Below the pieces are notes generated by a model, which ran no database searches, was not told the DNA's origin, and was given only the letters and a program-made list of their open reading frames with translations. From Bacillota bacterium (lineage in GTDB: Bacteria; Bacillota; Bacilli; Paenibacillales; Paenibacillaceae), in NCBI GenBank assembly GCA_023460795.1, contig JAEWPC010000020.1:138137-202136 (forward strand): a stretch of 64,000 nt of DNA, read 5' to 3'. The position numbers and the translations under genes were made by a program. Shown here one piece after another: positions 49,664 through 58,198 of this stretch (position 1 is its first letter; each line of letters starts with the position of its first letter).

Positions 49664-50344
49664 ATGGACGCTACGAAGGAAAGGAATTGGCCGGAGGCGA
49701 TGATATTCGATTTGGACGGCACGCTCTTCCAGACGGAGACGCTGCTGGAGACCGTGCATCGCCGCTTATTCGCGCAGCTTCATAGGGAAGGATTATACGG
49801 CGTGGTCGCTCCGCCGATCGATCGGTTATTGGGCTCGCTCGGTATGCTGCTGTCCGATATATGGAAGCGGGTAATGCCGGACGGCTCGCCCGAGGCGCAC
49901 GAGAGAGCGAACGAGCTTATGCTGCAATACGAGATGGAGGAGCTCGCAGGCGGCGTCGGGCACCTGTATCCGGGAGTCGCGGAGACGTTATCCGAGCTCC
50001 GCAATCGCGGAGTGCGTCTATTCATCGCGAGCAACGGGCTGGAGAAGTACGTGAAAGGCGTTCCCGCCGCGAAAGGGATCGGCGAGCTGTTCGAAGGCAT
50101 GTACAGCGCCGGAGAGTTCGCCACCTCCTCCAAAGCCGATCTCGTCCGCCGATTGCTGGATACGTTCGGCGTGACGTCGGCGTGGATGGTCGGCGACCGT
50201 TCGTCGGACGTGGCCGCGGGCAAGGAGAACGCACTGTTCGTGGTCGGCTGCGACTATGCCGGCTTCCGGCGCGAGGGCGAGCTGGACGGTTCGGACGCCG
50301 TTATCCGTTCGTTCCCGGAGTTGCTGGATTTGTTGAAGAGGTAA
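49664..50344 (+). CDS. HAD-superfamily phosphatase
   Basis: 226 residues from ATG 49664; an in-frame TTG lies at 49625. Motif I DLDGTLFQTE, helical cap (GSLGMLLSDIWKRVM), motif II in LFIASNGLEKYVKG, motif III Lys in SSKADLVRRLL, motif IV MVGDRSSDVAAGKEN. Related to phosphoglycolate phosphatase / beta-phosphoglucomutase types; substrate unknown. The upstream GGDEF gene ends 65 bases before. Confidence 0.82.
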   Translation: MDATKERNWPEAMIFDLDGTLFQTETLLETVHRRLFAQLHREGLYGVVAPPIDRLLGSLGMLLSDIWKRVMPDGSPEAHERANELMLQYEMEELAGGVGHLYPGVAETLSELRNRGVRLFIASNGLEKYVKGVPAAKGIGELFEGMYSAGEFATSSKADLVRRLLDTFGVTSAWMVGDRSSDVAAGKENALFVVGCDYAGFRREGELDGSDAVIRSFPELLDLLKR

Positions 50345-50405
50345 ACCTTACCAGCCAGGTCATCGTCTATTGTTAGTAGATATGGCTTGAGAGGGGCATG
50401 CGGGA

Positions 50406-51182
50406 ATGATGGGCATAAAAAAGATCGGTACGTTGGCGGCGCTGGCGTTAATGGCGGGGCTGTTCCCGGGATGCAGCTACGAAGCGAAGGATCATGCAAG
50501 CGAACCGACGAATCAGGCTTTGGCAATCGCGAAGGCAGAGACATTGCCGGAGACAATGCCGGCTGTGCAATCTCCTAGCGTGGCCTCTCCCGATTCGGCA
50601 AGAGCAGAAGTGCTGGAGACGGAGGACGACTCCATCCGCGCGATTGGCACGGCGCCTGGCGGCCGGTTGCTCGTTCAGCCGGCTTCGAAAGCAACGGTCG
50701 TTCCGTTAGGCGCGCCGAGCTGTTACGGCCAGGCTGAAGATCTGAAGTGGCAAGGCGATTATGAGGTTGTGTGGGAACCGGACGACGGCGGAGATAACGT
50801 CGACGTGCTGGCTTTTCCGGCGGATGCCGCGATTATTCAGCCGTCGGAGGAGCCTGTCGAGATGTGGAGCTTCGTCTTGGATGGGACTGATATTTTGTCT
50901 TATGTCCCACGCTACGCCGATTGCCATGGCACGGAAACGTACTTTTTCGGCGTGGAGGATGGGCAAGCCTTTTCGATTCCGATCGTTATGAGCCCAGATC
51001 TAACCGTTACGAATATCGGGCAAGACGCGAATCGGCTCTTTCACGTGGAGGACGGGGAAATCATATTGCAAGGTGGATACGCTGCGGGCAATAATACCTA
51101 TGAGGTGTACCATCTGCGTTACGAATCCGGCAACCGGCAGTTGACCGTCGTTAATACCGAAATCGTTGATTTATCCCAATAA
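50406..51182 (+). CDS. Lipoprotein of unknown function
   Basis: 258 residues. Signal with lipobox LFPGC (Cys at about 23), a linker of about 60 residues rich in E/A/S, then a beta-rich domain (EDLKWQGDYEVVWEPDDGGDN, VLDGTDILSYVPRYADCHG, NTYEVYHLRYESGNR). No known family recognised. Monocistronic with a strong terminator after it. Confidence 0.65.
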   Translation: MMGIKKIGTLAALALMAGLFPGCSYEAKDHASEPTNQALAIAKAETLPETMPAVQSPSVASPDSARAEVLETEDDSIRAIGTAPGGRLLVQPASKATVVPLGAPSCYGQAEDLKWQGDYEVVWEPDDGGDNVDVLAFPADAAIIQPSEEPVEMWSFVLDGTDILSYVPRYADCHGTETYFFGVEDGQAFSIPIVMSPDLTVTNIGQDANRLFHVEDGEIILQGGYAAGNNTYEVYHLRYESGNRQLTVVNTEIVDLSQ

Positions 51183-51188
51183 AATAGA

Positions 51189-51238
51189 GAAGGGGCTTGC
51201 GCGTCGGGTCGGAAAATTCCCGCATGCAAGCCCTTTGC
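51189..51238. terminator. Bidirectional terminator
   Basis: GAAGGGGCTTGC ... GCAAGCCCTTTG; long-looped stem between convergent genes. Confidence 0.6.
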
Positions 51239-51240
51239 TA

Positions 51241-52452
51241 TTAATAAGCGCCGTAAGCCTCCAAGTTCAAAGCTTGCGGATGATAGCGTGCGTCCGGAAA
51301 TCCGGAGCTCGCGTTCCGGTGTTCGGACGACAAAGACGATTTATGGCTGTGCATGCCTTTGCGTTGTTGATACACCCAAAGCCCGTACTCGATGGGACGC
51401 ACGATCGCTTTGCGATAGACGTCGCGTTCGCCGGCTTTGCTGAACACTTCGCGGGAAGGCTTCGGATTGACCTCCAGCAGCCAGATTCGGCCGCTCCGGT
51501 CGATCGCAAGGTCGAGGGCAAGCTCGCATAACGCTTCGTAAGTCGACTCCAAGTGTCTAGCCACGCTAATGCCGAGCTTCTCAGCCGTCGATCTGATCTG
51601 CGCGATTTGCGATTCGCTGCCAACCCATTGCCGAAGCAGCGCGTTCATCGCGGCTGCCTGCCCGCCTCCGTGCAAATTCGAAGTGATGCTGCCCGCGGGA
51701 CCGATCCGGCCCGCGCATCCCGTCACTTCCCATACGCCGGAGCCGTTCTTCTGCACGAGCATTCGGTAATCGTGCACGCGTCCGTTAGGCAGCTTGATGT
51801 TCAGCCCTTGTTGGGCGATGTATCGGTCTCCGTGCATATCCCAGCTTCGGATCGCGGGCGCCAGGCTTTGGCCGGATACGACCTTCGGCTTTACGATTCC
51901 GCGGGAGTGGTTGCGACCCTGTAGCAAATAAGTGCCGTCCGTCCTGCGATCGATGCGCAGGATGCCGCGTCCGCCGGTCCCGTTGATCGGTTTGACGTAT
52001 ACCGTGGAATATTTGCGAAGCAACGACGTGACGTCTTCGGTCGATTGATACAGCTTCGTTGCGGGCAAATGGTTGCGGAACGCGGGTACGCGCGACAGCG
52101 TCTTGTAGATCGTCCACTTGTTGCGCAGCGGACGATTCAGGAACGTAAGATGCGCGTAGCGCTTTCGGAAAGCGAGCAGTTCTTGGAACCGATGGCTGCG
52201 TTGAATGCGGCAACGGTCGTAGATCACGTGCGGGAATTTCACCCACTTGCGGCTCCAGCTTTTCGTCTCCGGCTTGAAGTGAAGCGCGTTGATCCGACCG
52301 GTGCTGTCATCGACGTCTTGCGGAGTGAACACGAAGACGTGAATGCCGATCCGTCTGCCCGCGGCGATCATCTTCTCGTATACCGGCCGTTCCTCCAGCG
52401 CTTTTCTGTCGTTCAAATATAAAGTAAGAATGCCGAGAACGGGCTGAGCCAC
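51241..52452 (-). CDS. YheC/YheD family ATP-grasp coat protein (copy 5)
   Basis: 403 residues from GTG 52452 with GGAGGTGACG upstream. Starts AQPVLGILTLYLNDRKALEE; conserved VIYDRCRIQRSHR, then ATP-grasp lysine segment VYVKPINGTGGRGILRI, QQGLNIKLPNGRVHDYRMLVQKN, GGGQAAAMNALL, and the metal/ATP end IWLLEVNPKPSREVF. Endospore coat-associated family, likely a ligase joining a carboxylate to an amine or peptide. Last gene of the six-gene operon; lies 8 bases behind the GNAT gene. A C-terminal extension of about 35 residues is unique. Confidence 0.85.
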   Translation of the reverse strand: MAQPVLGILTLYLNDRKALEERPVYEKMIAAGRRIGIHVFVFTPQDVDDSTGRINALHFKPETKSWSRKWVKFPHVIYDRCRIQRSHRFQELLAFRKRYAHLTFLNRPLRNKWTIYKTLSRVPAFRNHLPATKLYQSTEDVTSLLRKYSTVYVKPINGTGGRGILRIDRRTDGTYLLQGRNHSRGIVKPKVVSGQSLAPAIRSWDMHGDRYIAQQGLNIKLPNGRVHDYRMLVQKNGSGVWEVTGCAGRIGPAGSITSNLHGGGQAAAMNALLRQWVGSESQIAQIRSTAEKLGISVARHLESTYEALCELALDLAIDRSGRIWLLEVNPKPSREVFSKAGERDVYRKAIVRPIEYGLWVYQQRKGMHSHKSSLSSEHRNASSGFPDARYHPQALNLEAYGAY

Positions 52453-52460
52453 GGTTGTCG

Positions 52461-53021
52461 TCACCTCCGCGTCGGCGTTGCCGGCAACGCTGGAGTGTCG
52501 TCGTTCAGGGGATGGCGGTAGACGTCTTCCGAGACCGGCCGGCCATCGGCTTGCGTATGGTCTGCCTCTCGGCCTTGCCGTACGAAGCGAAGCGTCGGCT
52601 TGCCCGTCGGTCCGGTTTCGAGCCCGACGGCAACGAATCCGGCGGCGAAGCACATCGCTACGCTCGGCGCGTTGTCGATGGCCACGTTGCAGGTCAGTCG
52701 TCCCCAAGGCTCAGTCAATACGCCGAGCAGCTTGCGTCCGACGCCGCGCCCCCTGAGGGCGGGATGCACGGTGACCAAGCATACCGATTCGCCGTATTGG
52801 TCGGCGAAGGCTACGCCGGCGGGGCAGCCGCCCTGCGTATAGGCGACCGCGATCGCGGTGCCCGGCAGAGCCAGCTCCGCTTCGCTGACGAGCAGCAGCT
52901 TCTGCCAGGCGAGCGCCGTAATTCGGCGTTCGCCGTGGCGCCTGACGAAGCGAAGCAATTGGAACCGCCCGCTCTCCCACTGATCGGGCTCTAGCAACCG
53001 ATAATTCAAGATGACGCTCAC
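52461..53021 (-). CDS. GNAT family N-acetyltransferase inside the YheC/YheD operon
   Basis: 186 residues. Acetyl-CoA loop in VTVHPALRGRGVGRKLLGVL, flanking strands VAFADQYGESVCLV and CNVAIDNAPSVAMCFAAGFVAVG. N-terminus LNYRLLEPDQWESGRFQLL. The start overlaps the stop of copy 4 (ATGA, 53018-53021), so it is coupled. Its place between two ATP-grasp genes suggests that it modifies the product of these enzymes or a coat component. Confidence 0.82.
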   Translation of the reverse strand: MSVILNYRLLEPDQWESGRFQLLRFVRRHGERRITALAWQKLLLVSEAELALPGTAIAVAYTQGGCPAGVAFADQYGESVCLVTVHPALRGRGVGRKLLGVLTEPWGRLTCNVAIDNAPSVAMCFAAGFVAVGLETGPTGKPTLRFVRQGREADHTQADGRPVSEDVYRHPLNDDTPALPATPTRR

Positions 53022-54190
53022 AAGGCTGCGCCCCCTTTGAATTCTTTTCTCTGTTGATGCAAGTACAAGCTGTATTGGAAAATTCGTTCGAGCGATTTAT
53101 TGCGGATGTGCGGCTCGTCGAATTTCATCGGTTTGGAATTCGCTTCGAAGAACCAGACGTGGCCGTTCGTATCGACGCCGAGATCCATGGACATCTCGCA
53201 CAGCCGGGTATGGGAAGAGCGTTCGATCTGCCGGGCGAGCGTCAATGCGGTGTCGCGCACTTTGCTCAGCACTTTGGCCGATTTCTCCCGGCCGAATATC
53301 GAAGTCAGCAGCCGCTCGGGATCTTCGATATATCCCCCGCGAGGAACATGGGTCGTAATGCTGGAGTCGCCGGCGACTCTTGCGCCGACGCCGCTAAGCT
53401 CCCATTTGCCTTGGCCGTTCTTCTGTATGAGCGCCCGCAGATCGAACGGCCGGTCGTTAACCGTGGCCAGCACAATGCCTTGTTGCGCGATATAAGGCTC
53501 CCCAAGAGCGGTCGATTGCTTAAGCACTTTACCCCACAGTCGCTTAAGCGTCGTGCAATGGTACGTCGAGCTGCCCTTTTCCTCTTGAATTTGCAGCCGG
53601 TAAGGCATGTTCTTCTCCGGCTGGACCCTCACGGTCATAATGCCGACGCCGGCTTTGCCCCTCACGGGCTTCAAGTACAGGAGCCGGTGCTTGCGCAGCA
53701 GCCCCGACAACACCGCCGACCGCGTCAGCTGTCTCGTCTCCGGGATGTATTGGCGCGTCGATCGGCTTTGATGAAGCCATTGGAACAGCGACCATTTGTT
53801 GAAGAAACGCCGGTTGAACAGCTTGATGCCCGGATGCTTGGAGATCGCGGCAAGCTTGCGCTTCACTCTTAACAACCGTTCGTCTTCGCGTTGCGGGATG
53901 CGGTTGTATACGATCGTCGGACGCGGGAACCAGGCCGAATGCCAGGTTTCCCGCGACGAGTCGTACGTGTAGCCGAGAACCCTCGGCGCGGACAGCTTAA
54001 AGTCTTTGGTCGTCAACACGTAAGTGAGAATGCCCATTTTCTTGCCGGTCTTCAGTAAATCCGCGAAGTTGTTCCGATTGCCGCGGAACATCTGCAGATC
54101 GTCGTCGATCGTCAGGATGGCGACGATGGGAAGATCCGCGTTCGTCTCGACAATTCTCGGTTCGACTTCAAGGGACTTCGGAATAATCAA
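53018..54190 (-). CDS. YheC/YheD family ATP-grasp coat protein (copy 4)
   Basis: 390 residues. N-domain LPIVAILTIDDDLQMFRGN, IVYNRIPQREDE, KLFNRRFFNKWSLFQWL; ATP-grasp LLYLKPVRGKAGVGIMTV, QQGIVLATVNDRPFDLRAL, GHVWFFEANSKPMKF. All ATP-grasp landmarks are present. Stop overlaps the GNAT start and its ATG overlaps the stop of copy 3 by 4 bases. Coat-associated in spores by family; substrate unknown. Confidence 0.88.
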   Translation of the reverse strand: MIIPKSLEVEPRIVETNADLPIVAILTIDDDLQMFRGNRNNFADLLKTGKKMGILTYVLTTKDFKLSAPRVLGYTYDSSRETWHSAWFPRPTIVYNRIPQREDERLLRVKRKLAAISKHPGIKLFNRRFFNKWSLFQWLHQSRSTRQYIPETRQLTRSAVLSGLLRKHRLLYLKPVRGKAGVGIMTVRVQPEKNMPYRLQIQEEKGSSTYHCTTLKRLWGKVLKQSTALGEPYIAQQGIVLATVNDRPFDLRALIQKNGQGKWELSGVGARVAGDSSITTHVPRGGYIEDPERLLTSIFGREKSAKVLSKVRDTALTLARQIERSSHTRLCEMSMDLGVDTNGHVWFFEANSKPMKFDEPHIRNKSLERIFQYSLYLHQQRKEFKGGAAL

Positions 54191-55560
54191 GCCTCATCCC
54201 TCCTGCGGAATTTGCTTAAATACAAGCAATGCTCCAGAATGTATTGAAGCGACGCCTTGCCTTGCTCCTTCAGCGCCGGATGCTTGAAGATCGACCGGCC
54301 CGGCTTCGCGTTCGCTTCGAACATCCATACATCGCCGTCCCGATCGATGCCGATGTCAAGGCCAAGCTCGCCGAGAGTATGCGAATAGTTGCGTTCGATC
54401 GCTTCGGACAGCTTAACGGCTATGCCTTTCGCCTTCTGCAGCACCGCGTCGGCTTGATCGCCGAACGTCCTGCTGAGCGCCTGCTCCGGCGTCATGAGCG
54501 AGCCGCCGTTCTTGATGTGGGTCGTCACGCTGCCCCGTCCGGCTTTCTTCGCTCCGATGCCGGCGACGACCCATTTGTTATTGCCGTCCTTGTGCATGTG
54601 GAACCGGAAGTCGATCGGACAGTTATCGATCTCGACGAGCCGGATGCCTTGCTGCACGACGTAGCTGTTAAGCCCGCTGCCGTGCCTGGCTCGCAGCATC
54701 TTCATGAGGCTGGCGAAGTTGCTGAAGCGGAGCAGCACGTTGCCCCCGTTCCGGCGATAGCGAACGAAGTACCCTCTTCGCGGATGATAGGTTAATCGGT
54801 AGATGCCGATGCCTAGGCTGCCCGCGGTCGGTTTATAATAAAGAAATTGATGCTTTTCGAGCAGCTCCTTGATTCGCTCGGGGGTGGGGTTATTCACCGA
54901 CTCGGGCAGATGGCGGAGCGCCTCCACGTCGTTATCGAGGAGTTTATACACGTCGGATTTGTTGAAGAAGCTCCAGTTGAAGAACGGTATTCTCTTTCTC
55001 AGGAATCGTTCCCTAAGCGAAGTGATCGGCATCGTCGTCTCGGCGCGCCTGCTGGTCAACCGGTTATAGACGACGTCGGGCAGCGGTACGACTCTTCTGA
55101 CCCAGCCTCCGCCGCTGTCGAGGAACCAGGCGTTGACGGTTTCTTGCTGCCAGTTGATGTCGCGGGGCGTAAAGGCGAAGAAGTAGGCGCGCTTCTGTCC
55201 GAGCCGGAGCAATTCGCGGACGAATCCGGTTCTGTCGCCGAACGGCGCGGCCGATGAGCGCCCGCCGTCGGTCAGAACGCCGATTAACGGGCCGAGCTGG
55301 ATTTCGCCCCCGTCGTCCGCGGAGACGAAGACGTTGCCCGACTTCGGTACCCTTACGGATCGCCGCAAGCCGGCGGACATATAGACGTGATTGCCTTTGC
55401 GTTTAATCGTCCTTACGATGGCGGGAACGGTATCCCGTCCGAGCTTCACGTTAACCGACTTGCGTCCGCTCAGCTTTAACAGCTTCGCAAGCGGGCTGGA
55501 TAACCATACGATTCGCTCGGGCTGTTGCGTGAAATGGACGTTACATAGGGTCAAACTCAT
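54187..55560 (-). CDS. YheD-like ATP-grasp coat protein (copy 3)
   Basis: 457 residues, the long YheD type: an N-terminal beta domain of about 90 residues (VWLSSPLAKLLKLSGRKSVN, NVFVSADDGGEIQLGPLIGV) precedes the ATP-grasp part. Landmarks: VVYNRLTSRRAE, PFFNWSFFNKSDVYKLL, YYKPTAGSLGIGIYRL, QQGIRLVEIDNCPIDFRFHM, DVWMFEANAKPGRS. Overlaps copy 4 by 4 and copy 2 by 20 bases. B. subtilis YheD is 453 residues. Confidence 0.9.
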   Translation of the reverse strand: MSLTLCNVHFTQQPERIVWLSSPLAKLLKLSGRKSVNVKLGRDTVPAIVRTIKRKGNHVYMSAGLRRSVRVPKSGNVFVSADDGGEIQLGPLIGVLTDGGRSSAAPFGDRTGFVRELLRLGQKRAYFFAFTPRDINWQQETVNAWFLDSGGGWVRRVVPLPDVVYNRLTSRRAETTMPITSLRERFLRKRIPFFNWSFFNKSDVYKLLDNDVEALRHLPESVNNPTPERIKELLEKHQFLYYKPTAGSLGIGIYRLTYHPRRGYFVRYRRNGGNVLLRFSNFASLMKMLRARHGSGLNSYVVQQGIRLVEIDNCPIDFRFHMHKDGNNKWVVAGIGAKKAGRGSVTTHIKNGGSLMTPEQALSRTFGDQADAVLQKAKGIAVKLSEAIERNYSHTLGELGLDIGIDRDGDVWMFEANAKPGRSIFKHPALKEQGKASLQYILEHCLYLSKFRRRDEA

Positions 55561-56713
55561 GAATTACCCTCCCAGATGGTCGAAGCAGAATTGTGCTGGC
55601 ATAGGACAGCGGCAAAGCGACGGATCGCTCGGCCGCCTCGTCGCCGGCGAACTTCATCGCCATGCGTCCAGGTTTGGAATTTGCCTCCAGAAACCATAGT
55701 TTTCCGCTTCGGTCAACGCCGAAGTCAAGTCCGAGTTCCGCGAATCTGCCGAACGACTCTTCGAACCAATTGGCCAGCGCTAGCGCGTCCCGGCGAATCT
55801 CTTGTTCGAGATCTTGCGCTCTCTCCGCGCCTAGCAGCGGGCTCAACGCTGCGTTTACCGGCTCCGCGCGTCCGCCTCCGTGCAGGTTGGCGGTCACCGT
55901 TCCTTGCGAACCGACGCGGGCCGCGATGCCGGTGATCGTCCAGCGGCCGTGCTCGTTCTTCTGCAGGAGCGCCCTTAGATCGAACGGCTCGCCGAGGGCG
56001 GTCCGAAGCTCGAGCAGCGGCTGCATGATATAGGCGCGAGTGCCGATCCAGCGATGAAGACGGGAGAAGGCGTCGCGCTCGTTGCGGAAAGATCGGATGA
56101 ACGGGCGATTGCCGCTCGTTCGTCCGGTTAGCAAAGCCGATCCGTCGCCTGTGCGTTCTACCGCGATGACCCGCCTGCCTTGACTGCCGGCCGCCGGCTT
56201 AAGGAAAGCCGCGTTGCCATGCTCGCGAAGCCAGGCGAGCAGCGATATCGTTCCCTCGTACGCGGCGGTAGGAGGAACGAGCGGCGCGTATTTCTTGTCT
56301 CGCGATAGAAGCTCGCCGACTGTGCCCTTGTGCGGCAGGCGGCTGTTCAAGAAAGTGAGCGGCTGAACGGCGATTATACGTTGAAGCGCAGACCGAAAAC
56401 GCCGCTTCTCCGTGTCGGAAGTCGGCCAAGCGCGATCGTAGACGACGAGGGGCAGCTCGCTGACCCGCGGCATCCATCGCTGTTCGCGCCTGCTCCAGCT
56501 CCATCCTCTGACGGAGTTGCTGCGCGCGTTCCAGGTCCATGGCGCGAAAACAATGAGCGATAGGCCGAGCCGCTGCGCGGCAAGGCTAAGCCTGCGGAGG
56601 TAGGCGTCCTCGGCAAAAGGCAAGGAGCCGTCCCGTTCGCATACGAGCACGCCAAGCACGGGCAAGGATGGCTCGCGGCCGGCCGTTCTAGAATCCTGAG
56701 ATATAGCGTGCAT
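55541..56713 (-). CDS. YheC/YheD family ATP-grasp coat protein (copy 2)
   Basis: 390 residues. PVLGVLVCERDGSLPFAEDAY, LVVYDRAWPTSDTEKRR, FLNSRLPHKGTVGELL, AFLKPAAGSQGRRVIAV, QPLLELRTALGEPFDLRAL, LWFLEANSKPGRMA. Of the YheC type (no N-terminal beta domain). More Arg/Ala-rich than its neighbours. Overlaps both adjacent genes (26 and 20 bases). Confidence 0.88.
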   Translation of the reverse strand: MHAISQDSRTAGREPSLPVLGVLVCERDGSLPFAEDAYLRRLSLAAQRLGLSLIVFAPWTWNARSNSVRGWSWSRREQRWMPRVSELPLVVYDRAWPTSDTEKRRFRSALQRIIAVQPLTFLNSRLPHKGTVGELLSRDKKYAPLVPPTAAYEGTISLLAWLREHGNAAFLKPAAGSQGRRVIAVERTGDGSALLTGRTSGNRPFIRSFRNERDAFSRLHRWIGTRAYIMQPLLELRTALGEPFDLRALLQKNEHGRWTITGIAARVGSQGTVTANLHGGGRAEPVNAALSPLLGAERAQDLEQEIRRDALALANWFEESFGRFAELGLDFGVDRSGKLWFLEANSKPGRMAMKFAGDEAAERSVALPLSYASTILLRPSGRVIHEFDPM

Positions 56714-58055
56714 ACTGAATGATCATCCGCACGGAAGGGCGGATTTTCCCCTCTGTTAAAGGTGTATTGTCGTTCTTGGACGGCTTGGAGTTCACCTCGA
56801 GCAGCCATACTCTGCCGCCCGTGTCCAGAGCCAAGTCGATGCCGAGCTCGGCGAAGTGAGCGGGGACGTGCGTATCGATGCCTTTGGCGATATCCAAGGC
56901 GGCTTTCTGAAGGCGCGAGTAGGCGGTGCCCCGGTGCGCGACGGGCAGATTGGATCTGGAGACGGCTTCGCGCACCTTAGATAAAGTTCCTCCGCGGGCC
57001 AAGTTGGAGACAAAGTGATGGCTGCCCGCCGTACGGCCGACGATGGACGTAAGCGTCCACTTGCCGGTCATGTTTTTCTGGGTTAGCGCCCTGAAGTCTA
57101 CGGGACGGCCGCCGACCTCGATGAGCGTCAGGCCTTGTTGGATCTGATACTTGGTCAGCTTCATCTTGGGGGCGATCGCGGCGAACAGCTTCGTCATGCT
57201 GGTGAACGGCTGTCTTCGGGTTCCGCCCATCGTCGCGAAGGAAGCCATCCAATTGTCCGGACCGACTCGCGTAATGCGGATAATTCCTTTGCCGAGACTT
57301 CCTCTGACCGGTTTCAGGAATACGGAGCTGTAACGGGAGCACATGCTTTTGAGCTGGTTGACGTTATGAAGAGAGTGCGATTCGGGCAAATACTTGAGTA
57401 ACGAGCTGTCTTTCTTCAGCGCGTCGAATACTTCGGACTTGTCGAGGAATTTCTCGTTGAACACGTGCGAGTTGTACTTTTGCCGGATGTCTCTGATGAA
57501 CTGCTGCACGATCGGCAGGTTTTCCAGCTTCCTCTGGGTGAGACGGTTGTTCACGACGTCCGGAGCGGGAAGCGTCAGGCGGTGCCAGCCTCTGGAGTAC
57601 ACCCATCCATCCACGTGCGAGAGATTGGACTGGATTCCGCTTGGCGTGAAGAAATAGACGTAGGCGCCTTGCGCCCGGCATGCGTCCGTCAACTCCCGGC
57701 AGAACATCGTGATGTCGCCGAACGGCTTGTCGGGATGGCTTGGATGGTCTCTGCTGACAAGCACGCCGATGACCGGGCCGATGGACAGCGTCCGCGAGCT
57801 CGATTGATAACGCAGGCGGATCGGAGTTCCGGCGTAAATCCCCATCCGCCTCGCTAGCGTCTGGCTCATGCGCAACCCGTTGAACTTCGGCACGGGGACA
57901 AGGGTAACGGAGTGGCGGAATGAACCGAACTGAACATACACTTGTTGCTGGGCAGGAATTTTCCACGTTCTCATCAGCGACTCCGCCAGCATCAGGACAT
58001 CGTCGGACAACATGCTCGAGCTGATGATGTGGACATCGATTTTCGGGGTGGACAT
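56688..58055 (-). CDS. YheD-like ATP-grasp coat protein (copy 1), operon leader
   Basis: 455 residues from ATG 58055 (GGAAGGAG 7 bases upstream; the frame continues upstream without a site). N-terminal beta domain (QVYVQFGSFRHSVTLVPVPKF, TLSIGPVIGVLVSRD), VVNNRLTQRKLE, VFNEKFLDKSEVFDAL, VFLKPVRGSLGKGIIRI, QQGLTLIEVGGRPVDFRAL, RVWLLEVNSKPSKND. YheD type. A SigE-like -10 lies about 80 bases upstream. Confidence 0.9.
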   Translation of the reverse strand: MSTPKIDVHIISSSMLSDDVLMLAESLMRTWKIPAQQQVYVQFGSFRHSVTLVPVPKFNGLRMSQTLARRMGIYAGTPIRLRYQSSSRTLSIGPVIGVLVSRDHPSHPDKPFGDITMFCRELTDACRAQGAYVYFFTPSGIQSNLSHVDGWVYSRGWHRLTLPAPDVVNNRLTQRKLENLPIVQQFIRDIRQKYNSHVFNEKFLDKSEVFDALKKDSSLLKYLPESHSLHNVNQLKSMCSRYSSVFLKPVRGSLGKGIIRITRVGPDNWMASFATMGGTRRQPFTSMTKLFAAIAPKMKLTKYQIQQGLTLIEVGGRPVDFRALTQKNMTGKWTLTSIVGRTAGSHHFVSNLARGGTLSKVREAVSRSNLPVAHRGTAYSRLQKAALDIAKGIDTHVPAHFAELGIDLALDTGGRVWLLEVNSKPSKNDNTPLTEGKIRPSVRMIIQYARYISGF

Positions 58056-58133
58056 TCTCTTACTCCTTCCACCGTTCGATTGCCATGGCAAGGCTTTGAT
58101 AGGCTCCTTCCCGGGGGCTCGCGAGAATACTCC

Positions 58134-58141
58134 ATTGTATG
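58134..58141 (-). promoter_or_regulatory. SigE-like -10 element of the YheC/YheD operon
   Basis: Reverse strand CATACAAT, the same octamer as before cotJA, 78 bases before the copy 1 start. The -35 is not convincing (GATAGAT / GATATT nearby at non-standard spacing). Confidence 0.45.
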
Positions 58142-58198
58142 AGGACGAATATCTATCGGTGATTGACCCTATCACATTAGGACGGGGAGGATGAGAAG

